From positions 30,029,681-30,093,680 of the forward strand of contig NC_088786.1 of NCBI RefSeq assembly GCF_949628265.1: a stretch of 64,000 bases of DNA. The letters run 5' to 3'. The position numbers and the translations under genes are program-made. Below are positions 22,609-47,008 of the stretch, in pieces (positions within the stretch are counted from its first letter, which is position 1; every line of letters begins with the position of its first letter). The stretch is from Cloeon dipterum. Its lineage: Eukaryota > Arthropoda > Insecta > Ephemeroptera > Baetidae. The notes under the pieces are model-generated. The model saw only the letters and a list, made by a program, of their open reading frames with translations, was not told the origin of the DNA and did no database searches.

Positions 22609-23165
22609 ATGAAAATGTTGTTTTCACGACAGTGCTGACCTGTGATTTCATTTCATTAAATTATTTCCTGTTCAATAAATGAAACAACTATTTATTTGCT
22701 ATAATTTCGTGTCTGTTTATTTATATAGCCTAGACTTGATCAGATATCAATGATTCTGCAATACAAGGGATTTGGACGTTAGAAAAATATAATTGAAGGT
22801 TAATTTTATGTCTAAAAGAGCTTTGGTTTCATATTTTAGAAATGGACTATGAAATGACTCAATTTCCACGCTCAGTTGATCTGAATAAATTAACCCATCA
22901 TTGATATATGTATATGTTATATTCTCACATTTTAAATTGCTATAAAAAGCTCAATATTCATTGGATATTTTGCCATAGATCACCTAGCATGCTAATAATA
23001 AGGTAAAAGGTACATTTAATAATACTTCAAAACCAGTATGGATACTGGTTCTTTGTTCTTCAGCAGGACAAAATTAATTTTCTGTTATAAAAATATGAGA
23101 GGGTCTCCACAGACTGAAGCGATCGCAATTTTAGCCAAAAATAGGTACTCGGTGCTATGGTTAGC
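22609..23165. other. Convergent 3' region between FICD and PHETA
   Basis: About 560 bp of AT-rich DNA. It holds the FICD poly(A) signal (22674-22679) and TTTATT motifs near 22691 and 22711 that could serve the minus-strand gene, implying overlapping 3' ends. A perfect 20-bp palindrome (9-bp arms, AACCAGTAT/ATACTGGTT) lies at 23031-23050. No coding sequence is seen. Confidence 0.5.
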
Positions 23166-24357
23166 TTAAAACTCGATGAGATCCTTTTCAGGCTGCTCAA
23201 CAGGTGGTGGCGGTGCCTTTCTGATCGGTGTCCTGGCAGGGCTGCCTGTAGAATTATTTCTCTGAGCATCTGTTGATCTTGAGGGTCTGACAGGCGCTGT
23301 AGGATTTCCTGACGGAGGAGCAAACAGTGATGAATCGCTATGTCTTGGTGGTGTTGTAGGTGAAGCGAATGGCGACACATGGCACTTAAACGAAGCACTT
23401 TTTGACGACTGGCCAGACTTCGCTGGACGGCTTGACTCTGGCTGGTTGTTTATTTCTCTTGGCCTATCCACGTAGGGATGCAACTGTAATTGGTCCTAGC
23501 AACAATCAGTAATCAGCTAACAAATATTTTGTGATGGTGAAAGATGTACCACGCCTGAGGCAACTTTGATTAAGTTCTGAAGAGTGTGGAGTTTGCTGCG
23601 CAGGTTCTCATAACTGCATTGGTTAATTGCATTAACCCAGGTATTAACTAGTTCTTCTGAGCGTGCGGAAAAATAATGCCTCTTCTCATAATCGTCCTGG
23701 AAGACGATGGAAAAGGCAAAAGGCGTCTCTCTGCTATCAACTTTTTGGACCGTGAAGTTTTCTAATACAAAAACGCCAACGGGCTGAAAGCAAATTTAAT
23801 TATAAACAAGCAAATAAAAATTGATAAGTTATTACCTCTTTGTAATCAATTGCACCAAGCTCGGTGATGCGAAAATAAAATAGAAAGTTGGACTTCAGCT
23901 TGAACCATCTCTCTTTGAAAACTGTTATAAAAGAATATAAATGTATAATTATTCGCACTCTAAGTTAGGTGCTCCTAAATTTGGTGTGAATGGGATTAAA
24001 AGCATGAAAAGAACCCTGCAGCACCTGAATTCACATATAATGTGATAAGGTTTTCTACAATTTTTTTTAACATTTATGGATTTAAATGAAATTTTCAAAA
24101 TTAAGTCTGGTGTGTTTGTCATTAACCTCGAGCCCATATTCGCACCTAAATTAGGTGCGAATACTGCGGATATTGCCACCACAAAATATTACAACGTGAA
24201 GTATCTCAATAAGGACAGCTAAAAAGAGAAAAAAGTTAATACCTGGCTGACCAAAATTTCCAGAAGGCGTTCTGTAGTTCAGCCTTCCTTCAAAATCAGT
24301 GGTCGTTGAACATCCAAAATGGGCTAATTCCCTATCGTTAAAGCGCATGATGCTCAT
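23166..24357 (-). CDS. Sesquipedalian/PHETA-type PH-domain protein
   Basis: A PH-domain endosomal adaptor of the PHETA1/2 (FAM109, Sesquipedalian) family, which in vertebrates links early and recycling endosomes to OCRL. Exons 24243-24357, 23836-23921, 23550-23783 and 23166-23495 encode 254 residues (vertebrate about 250). The start MRFNDRELAHFG and the PH-domain strands (FEGRLNYR, FKERWFKLKSNFLFYF, PVGVFVLENFTVQ, AFSIVF, RHYFSARSEEL) are followed by the closing helix WVNAINQCSYENLRSKL. The second half is proline/serine-rich with PIRKAPPPP and ends DLIEF. I do not see the C-terminal F&H motif (PF-x-x-LH) used by vertebrate PHETA to bind OCRL. An ATG 9 nt upstream of MRF makes the precise start (24357 or 24348) uncertain. 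Intron 1 holds a small inverted-repeat element. Confidence 0.9.
23951..24162. mobile_element. MITE-like inverted-repeat element in PHETA intron 1
   Basis: About 212 bp bounded by imperfect terminal inverted repeats of about 24 bp: ATTCGCACTCTAAGTTAGGT at the left, and on the opposite strand ATTCGCACCTAATTTAGGTG at the right. The right end itself is a near-perfect palindrome (12-bp arms, 1-nt centre, 24138-24162). The interior is AT-rich with no reading frame. No convincing target-site duplication is visible, so the superfamily is unknown. Confidence 0.65.
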
Positions 24358-25191
24358 TCAATTCCTTGCCTAAAGCTCAACCATTGACTCTGTTGAAAAC
24401 AAACCACAAAAACTAAAATATTGTCAAAAGAATGCGTCCTGTTGAAAAATTCCAGGAAATGAAATACAAAATAGTATCATATACATAGGTAAAATCCATA
24501 CACATTAGCCAGTGACACCCTATTTTAGAAACGAAAACAACAATCACATGTCTTACGAAAAGCGAAAGTGCCTAATAGGATTGAAATAGGCGCCTCTTTC
24601 AACTGTCAGCCTCACCTCTATTTTTCCAATAGCATCGTTTGCAACAATTCGCAACAATGGTCTAGATGAGTTCAATCTGGAGTCGCTTGCAGCCCCACAA
24701 ACTGATTATCATGTTCAGAGGGGCGTAACGGCTAACAACGCAGGCGCACAACACCGATTTGGAATTTCCGCCGAAATTGAACGGAATCCTAACATTTTAT
24801 TGCCGTCAGTGACTCAAATTTCCTAACCCTGTGCAAGGATAACCAGAAAATTTAAAAACCGCATTTGTTCGGCAACCTGTGAACCCGGGCCTATCCATCT
24901 ACGGCGAGACGACGACGCAGTGAAATCACCCGCCATTCGTAGCGCATATCGCCCGTATCGGGCCCGAAAGTTCAGTTCTTTGACGTTACGGGGAGACGGA
25001 GGTGGACGGAAAACGAGTGTAACGACACGAGAGGAGATTCGCGATCCGCAAAACACTCGTCTGATACGAAGCCGCTTCTGAAAATTCGACACAACCTCCC
25101 CGCTACGTGTCGGCCGAGCTCGTGATTCGGCCCGAATTCTCTCTTAAATGCGGCGGCAGTCGGCATAGCAGAGATCAGCAGCGAAAGGAAG
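24358..25191. promoter_or_regulatory. PHETA/kinesin-13 divergent promoter region
   Basis: The start codons diverge 834 bp apart. The half nearest kinesin-13 (about 24840-25190) is GC-rich and rich in CG dinucleotides relative to its surroundings, typical of a housekeeping promoter and 5' UTR. On the PHETA side a possible 5' UTR acceptor (TTTTCAACAG on the minus strand, about 24387-24396) suggests a further upstream exon. Exact start sites cannot be read. Confidence 0.45.
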
Positions 25192-34586
<9,395 letters not shown>

Positions 34587-35880
34587 GTTTTTCTCGACTC
34601 ACACACAAAATTCTCCCTTGCTCTAATTTATGATGTTCTCTCTCTCTCTCTCTCTCTCTAATTATAAAAAAGCACTTTCTTTGAAAGACAATATAAATTA
34701 ACATCATAGTGTACTGCATCGCTTGATTGATCTTATCGTCTCTGAATACAACAAAATACCTAATATTAACGTGTAAGTTGCCCTAACGTATTGCGAGGTG
34801 CTTCTGAAATTAATACCATACACACCATTTACTCAGTAATTCTTATTCAGAGTTATTTAAGTTATGCGTAACAAGTTCACTAAATGATGCGCGCAACAAT
34901 TTTAATTGTACTGAACACTTGTTGGTTTTTTCTGAGAGGCGCTCAAAGTATTGCAAAATTACCTGGATCGGGTTCTTATGGCCTGAACACAGTGTGAATA
35001 ACACAGGTTGATTGCCGAATAATTTGTCCTGCCTGTGGGCTTTGCTAATGTATTCGAGTAGTGATTGAAGACTGACGACAACTTCAGAATGAAACGTTGA
35101 AAGATAATTGGTGCATCTATGGAGTTTCCTAATTTCACACACAAAACCATCAAGGAGAACTTTTGGCTTGTAATTCTATTTTGTGTGCTTAATCTTCAAA
35201 AGTCGTTTTCTTAAGTACATATTTAACAAGTTCTTATTTGATTAGTCACCATTATTTTTGGAATGATTTAATTCAGTCTGTGTGACGATTTTGTTTCCCT
35301 GTTAAATTATTTTATCCCGATTTGTATTGATACGCCTGAAAATAGATTTATATCATTCCTAAATTTTTAATTTAAACCATGGAATTGTCAAAATAAACAG
35401 TATTCAAAGCAAATCTATTATATGGAAAGCTTTTTATTTTCATTGTCATGAAGGAATCTGTAAATGTTTAAGAAAAATGGTTGCTTAATATAATTGTTTT
35501 CCCTTGTAGACGGTGCTATTTCTCTCGACATTTAGCAGCAATGATTGCAAATAATCGAGAATTTGTCTACAAGGAAAATCATTTAAAAATTATCAAAACA
35601 AAAAGGACAGTGATGTTTAAATTTTAATTTATGTACTCTTCAAATTTCACGTGCATGTTGAAATCCAATATTATAATATCACATCGCGCAACCTCTAGGA
35701 AAAATTTTAAGCTTACAAGTAAGAATAATTGAGGGGGGATTAGGGAGGGGTTCTTTGATTCTGTTGGCAGCACTGACACAACAAAATGGCCTAGGAGAGC
35801 AAGATCAGGCCCCGTTCGTTCATTAAAAGAAGCAGTGACACGAAGCTCACTGCAGATAGTGCCAGCTGCTGCTTCGCATT
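34587..35880. other. Kinesin-13 3' region to Topors upstream
   Basis: Starts with the kinesin-13 3' UTR, including a (TC)n run at about 34637-34659. AATAAA occurs at about 35391. A 99-codon stop-free minus-strand frame (34843-35142) is more protein-like than its neighbours, but lacks an ATG and flanking exons, so it is not called as a gene. Confidence 0.4.
34637..34659 (+). repeat. (TC)n microsatellite
   Basis: A run of about eleven TC dinucleotides in the presumptive kinesin-13 3' UTR. Confidence 0.9.
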
Positions 35881-35990
35881 TTTATGTCGATTCGCACACA
35901 TCCCAGGTTCAATGGATCGTCGTTTGAACTCCATCCACAGAGCATTACGCTTTTGCAGACATTCTAACCTCTAAGCTGAAAATCAATCAG
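35881..35990 (+). other. Topors: Probable 5' UTR exon of Topors
   Basis: A strong donor (CAATCAG|GTAAGT) ends at 35990. The matching acceptor (TTTGAATTTCAG) is at 37222-37223, two bases before the Topors start codon, so this exon would be entirely untranslated. The 5' boundary is unknown; 35881 is arbitrary. The region upstream (about 35790-35950) is less AT-rich, as expected for a promoter. Confidence 0.5.
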
Positions 35991-37026
35991 GTAAGTTGCT
36001 TTCCCAGGGACGAAATGGTCGACGCACTATGATATTTACGTGTGTTTTACGCTATCGAAGAACTTCCGTGCGTAAAGGTGCAATTTCAGGCGGCCCTCTC
36101 TTCGCCTTTCGTCTATTGTAGCCAAACTGAACTCGTTCATTGTCTTACGTAATCAATTTTTGAATTTTTCGCATTTCTGGCTCACTGCTCAAGTAACTCG
36201 GTTATAGATTCTAGTATGTTGTTATATACATTGCTGATGCTGAAGCCAACATGGATGGCTCTTTGACTATATTGGTGGATGGGAGGGAATAATTATTTTT
36301 CAAGAGGCTCAATAGATTTATTTCGTGTTTTAGAGAGCCCAGTGGAATTAATTTCATGACACTTGATATATCTTATTTAAAAGAAGCAAAGAAAAGTCTT
36401 GGTTGGATGAGAAATCTCAACTCATCGCGTCAACTGTCAGAATAAAGCGGATATGAACATGAGGATATTATACAAAATGTTTATGTACGTTTCTTACGAT
36501 TAGCCCAACCAAATTTAAACATTCAGGAAAACTCGGCATGAAAACAACTAAAATTAATTTTTTATTAAAGACTAAAAGAGTAGTTAAAACGTGCAGAAAA
36601 CATTATTTATTTATCATTTCATCATGATTTTTTTAAATGCATTGCTTAAAACGAAAAAAGGTCGTCACGAAGTTTCATCAATCATTGCACAAGTATTGCG
36701 TTTCGTTTATTAGTGTTTTCCTTCGATTTAATCACCTATTTGATTCCCCTTCTCATAGCGGCAATATATTTTATACTTGCTGAAAGAGCATACAGGTTTA
36801 ATTATAATTTCCCCTACACTTTTTTGTTTTCTCAAATTTTTATCTAGGTTGACACTACATTCAAACCAAAATTAAACCTTTTCTAATTATTCCTAGTAAC
36901 TTCAAGGAAGTAGAAAAAAATTAGAAAGATCAATTCAATATGATACGATAGTGTTATTTGCAACAATAAAAGTGTTGAAAAATACTGTGCAAATATGAAT
37001 TGTTTCACACAAGTTAAAAGACGTGT

Positions 37027-37076
37027 ACGTTTGCCTAAGGAGAGTAAAGTAACCTTTACTCTCCTTACGTTTGCCT
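37027..37076. repeat. Palindrome bracketed by 10-bp direct repeats
   Basis: ACGTTTGCCT occurs at 37027-37036 and again at 37067-37076. Between them is exactly one 30-bp near-palindrome with 13-bp perfect arms (AAGGAGAGTAAAG and its complement) around TAAC. It lies in the 5' UTR intron of Topors. Confidence 0.9.
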
Positions 37077-37224
37077 TGCTTTTAAATATGTTCTTAAATC
37101 TCATTTTTGAGAAGCTGGATACAATTTTTTTAGTTGCTAGAGTGCTAATTCACACCAGATCAGTCTCATGTTGTATGTTACAAGGGAAAAGTGCTAATTG
37201 CAGTGCGATGCTTTGAATTTCAGA

Positions 37225-40200
37225 ATGGAGTACCCGCCCACACCTCCTCATCTTCCTGAGGGAGGGATTCCAAGCCCTGAGCCTACCAGGAAGTCTGTCA
37301 AATTGGAGGAGCCTGTGTTGCCTCGGAATTGCTCGCCAGAGCCAAACTGCACAATATGCCTAGGCCCGTTGACAAACCAATCAAACACCGACATATGTGC
37401 CCATAAATTCTGCTTCGACTGTATTCTCACTTGGTCAAAGGTAAGGCATCAACTCAACTCATTACACAGTATTGTTCAATGACTTAGTCGGTATTTTTTA
37501 AACAATGATTAGGATATTGTTAAAAGCCAAACTACGATTTTCTTCTCATTCTTATTTCGTGAGATAATACGATAGATTAATTTTTCTAGGTCAATATCAA
37601 ATTCTGTTTTAAGTAAGAGAAAGATAAATTTGCTAAATTTTTAGCTTTTGTCACGTTTTCTGTGCCGGAAACCCTCCATATATATAATATACTTGATGAA
37701 CCTCATGAACTTTATACCCTTTATAAGAAATTACATTGTCAGTGTGATAAGACTTTTAACTTTTAAGACTTTTCCTCCTTTTCTAACATGGTAAAAATTA
37801 CACGAAACGCAAACAGTTGTTTCGAAATATTATACCAACGCGTTTTTAAACTTCTCATGTTCATCCATTTGTCTTACTTAAACAGTTAAAATGTATTAAA
37901 AAATATCCAAATAATTTAAATATCATTCAAAATTTGACCATTTCAAACGGTTATTCAATACAACCAAGTTAAAACGGTCTAGGCTTCCTCAGTTTTTGTG
38001 GAAAATGGATAGATTTTAGTGTTTTTAACGCTGAAGTCGAGAAGCACTGAGTCAGAAATAAACTTGCTCAATTTTCAAAGTGAGCATTTTAGTGAGTTAA
38101 TAGGAATATGAAGATTGTAGGAGTAGGTGTGTTGGATGATTGAAAAACAACAGCAGTAGTCACTCCATTGAAAGAGGATGTCCAGAAGTCAAGGTCGAAA
38201 AATTCGATGATGATGTCGGGGCGTCGTCCGACAGATCGAATTTGGTAGTTGTGATTCGCCAAGTAGTTATAATCTGCAAGCGATGTCGGTGTCTGGTTGT
38301 AAGGTCGCTCAGAGAACAATCTTGCCTAACAGGTCATTAGACGTGAGACGTTCTCGAGAAATGGTCTAGGTTCACTCAGTCTGGGCGAGTTGGCGAGGTG
38401 ATGTAATGTTGCAGACAGGATGGGGCTGCGATGGAGCAGTAGGGTTCCTCAGGTCGAAGAAGTGGTGGCCAGTGGCGATGTTTGTTCCACGCGCGGCTGG
38501 GTGTCTCGGCGAGACAGTGAGGGGACAGAGCAGACGTCCTAAGAGAAAAGAATAAGAAGAGAAGTGGCATGTAAGGTGTCCATCAAGGATGGGCTTGCCA
38601 GCAACACCAGGTGCTAGTCAGTGGTCGGTCTGGAGCGACAGCTAGAGTTGCCGGTTGAGGTTGTCAAGGGCCAGTGCCCCCCACCCCCTTGGACCATCAC
38701 GTCGGGGTAACCAGTTGTAGGAGAAGGTGTCGGATGATTGAAACACCACAAAATATCCATGGTAAATTGAAATGACGGACATTTTCCTGTCTATATTGCT
38801 CTTGACTAGTTTTGGCTTCCACCCAAAGCCCTATTTCACGAACAGAAAAAACGAGGACCTCGTTAGGATTCTTCGCAATAAGTATAGTAAAATCATTCTT
38901 TCCAGTTAATATTTTGGTTAACGAAATCAGTAACGTTTTAATTGTTAATGTTAAAATCCCTTTTGCAAATCAATTTTTCCAAGTTGTTTAAAGTAATTGC
39001 TGCTAACCAGTTTAATCTGAATTATCTGTTCCCAGGTCAAGTCGGAATGTCCTCTGTGCAAACAGAAGTTCTCCATGATATACCATGAGTACAAAGAAGA
39101 TGGCAGCCACGAGGTATACACTGTTCCGAGGCCGGTGCCAGAACCAAGCATGGACGCGGCAGAGCTGCACGGCAACTACTTTATGGTGGTCAACATGCCA
39201 AATCTACCAGACATGCCGCCCATCATGCCGTTCATGCGGCGCAACCTCAACCGGCATCGGCTACCTCACCTGCCCCCGGCCTTCACTCGCTTCCGTAGAA
39301 GCACCATTCCGCGGCCGACCGCCCTGTCGGCGACCTCTGAGCACTCCCTGCCCCCAGCCAGAAACACCAGATCTCACTCTCGCCTCTTGGAGGCCTTCCA
39401 GTATCGGCCACCCATCACCACAGGTCCAGCCATTGGGATTGAGCGCCGCAGACAAATATATGCTCTCAACCAGTGGGCCCTACCGCTGCCAGACGTCACC
39501 CTGCGCTCCAGGGAACATTCTCTTGCATTTTATGTGTACGTTTTAAACTCAGTTCCCTCCTCAAATTGTTATTTGAACTCCTATCTCGCTTTTTCAGTGA
39601 AAACCCAGCTATGACTCATCGACTAACCTCCTGGATATTGCGGGACCTCTCAGTATTACTGTCGGAGCCAAGAATCGCAGAAGCGTCGCAGCGCATCACT
39701 GAACTGCTGCTGCTGCACGACCTGAAGAGTAGGGAGTTCTACAACGAGGTGCACCGCTTCCTTGGTGACCGTACGCGTCACTTCATGCACGAACTTACCT
39801 GCTTCGCCAGCTCGCCATACGACATGCTAGGCTACGACCGCCACGTGAGCTACGGCAACTGGGACACTCATTTCGACAACTTTCTTCGCCAGTCAAATGA
39901 GAATGGCGCATCTAGGCTGCTTGATGATGAGGTACAATTTGCGTTTATACCTAACCCGCTTATCACTACCCTGGCAATTTCCAATCAAAATGTAAGTTTT
40001 AATTCTTTTTCCATTGCCTTTTGATTCTATACAATTTTTTTATTCAGTTATATATTAGGAAGACTCAAATTCGGAAATTTGCTGATTTTTATATATAGAA
40101 GACAATCCAAATTATTGTCAACGGGTTTTCTGATTTAGGCTCTGCAAACAACTTAATGCAAAGTATAACTCATAGATCAAGGTGTTTATTTAAATCTCGA

Positions 40201-42688
40201 CCAGCAAAAAATTCAGACCAAACTAATTTAACCCTTTCAAAATCAACTACATTTTACAAGATATCATAGATAGTATACAAAAGTAATTTTTCTCCGCGCC
40301 ATCTATTTCTAAACAACAAACATACAAAATCAATCAAAATTCTAATTGCCAGTAGATATTACAGTGGAAAAATATTTAATTAATAGGCGAAAAAGTGATT
40401 CTTTTCAAGCAATGAATGTGCCAATTTAAGCCAACAATTTAATCCGCGTAACTTAAAAAGTTCTTCTGAAGTTGTTGAAAATCAAATCATCTTACCTAAT
40501 CTACGTTTTTATTTCCTCTTTGACAAGTTTTTGCGTCACTGTAGCACCCTACATCACATAAATTCTTACCTCATTTTCACTGAAAATTTCCATATTATGA
40601 AGGATTACTTAAATTGATGCTTCCAACTAAAAAAAAAAAATAGACAAGCAAACACCCGTTATTAGAATGCAAGTCTTACAAATAAGGCCGTTAAGAGTCC
40701 CAAGAAAGATATTTTCACCTCCCCCTATTGTCCTATTAAAAAATAATTTTGTCATTATCTATCTGAGTACTAAATAATACTTCTTTCCCATTCATAACAT
40801 AATTATAACTCTGGCTGTGTTTTTAGAGCGAAAGTTAGGAAAAAGTCGGTTGCATTGAAAATATTGAACCTTTTTAGTCGTTAATACATTAGGGACAAAA
40901 ATTCGAAGGAAAATAATAGTGAAAAATTACAGTTTTTCTTCTCAGTCTTCATATATTATTTTTCGGCTTTTATAGCCTTATTAACCAGCAAACAGTGTCA
41001 AGACGATTCAAGATATTTGAGTATTTATGGGAACTGCTACTGGCTGCCTACTGTCAGAGATGGAAAAAATACATACGGTAACTCAAGATAGTTAGAATAA
41101 TCTATTAGCTCATTGTCAGTGGGCTCGAAACGCACCGGCGCTGACTCGCCTTTTGTCGGATTGTAAACCTTTCCAATGGCCCTTAGAATTGAGTGTCTGG
41201 TGTTTTAATTTAAAAACCTCGATGCGGATAGGTGATAAAATGGCCACATTTGGCCCTAGCTCCACAGTGGCCACACAAGTGACCATGTTATCCGCTTGGC
41301 AGCGATGAGCAAGGATAAGAAATATGCAATTCTTTTTAAGGGTGGTAATTTCTTTCTTATAGAGGCAATGCTGTTATAATGTGAAATATCCAAAAATATC
41401 TGGTTTTCTTCATTCCATTATTTTTTGCCTGCATTATTAATTACTTGTATAAAAGGGTTAGTTAGTTTGGGCTGAAAACGTTATAATTAAGTTTGAATCC
41501 TGAACTTTTTTGTTTTCTCATTATTCATGAATAAGGTGTCAGTTGTCTTCAGAGCACTCAAAAAATATTTTATAGTTAATAAAAATGCTCAAGTAAATTC
41601 TCTCCCTCTCTTGTTACACCAACATGTTTGAGGAATCTGCGGATGTGGTACTTAAATATCGTGGATTGCAGGACATAATGGAAGTACCAGTGGACAACAA
41701 CCCTTCGCCTACTTCGCGTTTCGACTACAACATGCGAGAGCGGCTGAATTTCTATAGGCAGCGCGAATCAGATCGCTGGGGCCGCATTTACGCCCGTCTG
41801 CGCTCCATCCAGGACCACTCGGTGCGCGTCGGCGAACTGCTCAGCTTCCCCATGCCGTCCGAGTCGAGCGCGTTCACCGCCTTCACGGCCGCGCCCGCCC
41901 CAGCGCCCTCTGCGGGCGCGCTTAATCTGCAGGAGCCCGTCGTGCAGCCGGTGGCCGGGCCCTCGGGCATCGCCTCCACGGCGCCGAGCACCGTCGAGGC
42001 GCCTATAGTGCTCGACTCATCAGATGAGGAGACACCCCTGCCGCAAAAGCAGAGCCCGGACAGCCCTCAGCCGTCGGACGACGATGACGACGACGTTGAG
42101 GTGGTTGGCGAATTCCGGCCCCGGCGCCTTCAAACGCCGGAGGTCATAGAAATAAACTCTGACTTGGATGAATTGCTGCCCGAGTTTGTTAACGAGCTGC
42201 CGCCAATGTTGCTTCCTAACTCGCCCGACCGACTGCTTGGGGAGTGCGTTGACCTGGCCATTAACCACGTGATGCAAGAGGAGGAGGTGCCACCTCCGCG
42301 ACCCCCGTCGCCGCCACCTATGCCGCTGGGGGCGTCTGAGGAGAAGAAAAAACAGCGCCGCGCACATAAAAAGTGCAAGCGAGAGTCAACGTCGCCGTCG
42401 TGCTCAGTTTCCAGCAAGCGCAGTAAGCACAAGAAACACAAAAAGCAGAAGCACCATAGCCGAACCGGCGAATCAAGCAGCAGCAGCAACAACAACAACA
42501 AGCGGTACTGCAATGTCTATAGCGATGCCAGCAGTGAAGATGAAAGTCTAGCTCTCTTGTACAAACCTCCGAAGATGAAATTGAACCTGTACAGTTCAAG
42601 TGATGAAGATGAAGGACCCACGCCCCTCGTGCGGAGTGTAATAGTTGCCAATCCGAAGACAGGTGGCATGTCCACCTCGCGTTACTGA
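37225..42688 (+). CDS. Topors: Topors-type RING E3 ubiquitin/SUMO ligase
   Basis: A nuclear RING-finger ligase that binds topoisomerase I and p53 and works at chromatin insulators and lamina in flies. Exons 37225-37440, 39036-39535, 39598-39991 and 41627-42688 encode 723 residues. The C3HC4 RING (about 42-80: CTIC, CAHKFC, C, CPLC) is split by a 1.6 kb intron between WSK and VKSECPLC. A conserved domain follows (NPAMTHRLTSWILRDLSVLL, TRHFMHELTCFASSPYDMLGYD). The C-terminal half, one GC-rich exon, has acidic/serine patches including a putative SUMO-interacting stretch (EAPIVLDSSDEE), then lysine-rich nuclear signals (KKKQRRAHKKCKR, KHKKHKKQKHH). Exon 4 could instead end at 39931 (GTACAA) with no frame change; I chose the consensus GTAAGT at 39992. 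Poly(A) signal AATAAA at 42907. Confidence 0.92.
38116..38745 (-). mobile_element. LTR-retrotransposon remnant (LTR ends plus primer-binding-site-like sequence)
   Basis: On the minus strand two similar copies of about 30 bp ending in CTCCTACA occur at 38716-38745 and 38116-38147. Two bases after the first copy comes TGGTTACCCCGACGTGAT (38696-38713), which begins TGG and looks like a tRNA primer-binding site, in the position expected after a 5' LTR. The 550 bp between is C-rich on that strand and unlike the AT-rich intron around it, but has no gag or pol frame. I read it as a heavily deleted LTR element inserted antisense in Topors intron 2, perhaps BEL/Pao-like. The LTR starts are not identifiable, so the outer limits are minimal. 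Confidence 0.5.
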
Positions 42689-43313
42689 TTGTGAGCATTC
42701 TGTCTGTGTGAGTGAACTAGTTGAAGACCTGGAACTCTTATCAATTTATGTTGTAAAAATGCGAAGAAATGTTTCTCCAGATTAGAACGAAAGTCCCGTC
42801 ATTTTATTCCGATCGCTTTCCTTTTGTCTGTATTTCTATGTTTTCTTCTAAAAAAGAACTTATGATTTTTATTCATTGCTGTAAAGCGGATAAAGTTTTG
42901 TATGAAAATAAAGCAAAACTTAGCTTGGTATACACGAGGTGCTGGCATGTTTGAATGGACGGAATTAAATCACACTTCGCTCTTGAGGCTTAAAAAATTA
43001 TTTTTATTGCTAAAACATAACAATGCGTTTATGATTGCACCAGGCAAAGCGATAAGATTTTGATTACATATCTGCAGAGAACGTAAATTAATATTAGAAC
43101 TGCAAGCACAGCGTAGTTTAGATTCTCAATTATCAACAGCAAGAAAGTGCTTGAATGCTTCACCTTAAAATTTCACGCTCAACGCGCGTGACAGATAACC
43201 GGCGACAATTTTGGTTGGCAGCCGTGAACGAGCCCACCATCTGACCAAAGACGTCACAGAGCCTTCAAATAACTCGACTGCAGCCGAAAATTTCTCTTTC
43301 GTTGACCTCAACC
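42689..43313 (+). other. Topors 3' UTR and Got1 promoter region
   Basis: The Topors poly(A) signal (42907-42912) ends the upstream gene. The following 400 bp should contain the Got1 promoter and 5' UTR. The last 120 bp before the Got1 start are less AT-rich (GACAACTCGACTGCAG type sequence). No TATA box is obvious. Confidence 0.4.
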
Positions 43314-46796
<3,483 letters not shown>

Positions 46797-47008
46797 TTAG
46801 TCAGCTATTGCTTTTGGTTTCACCTCCAAATATTAATTGCAATAATAATGCTTTCTAGATTAAAACTTTGGTTGAGGCAGGTCCGCTCATTTCAAAAATT
46901 CCGATCAATGTTGACATTAGAAAAGGCTGATGATAAGATAATAAATAATACAAATTAATGTTCTGTTAAAAATAACGCGATTTATATTTATTGAACTTGA
47001 GCTACAGT

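Noticed and set aside
42020-42698. Three minus-strand frames of 115-127 codons
   Set aside because: They are antisense to the GC-rich last exon of Topors; the leucine and cysteine runs mirror its CAG/AAC and lysine codons.
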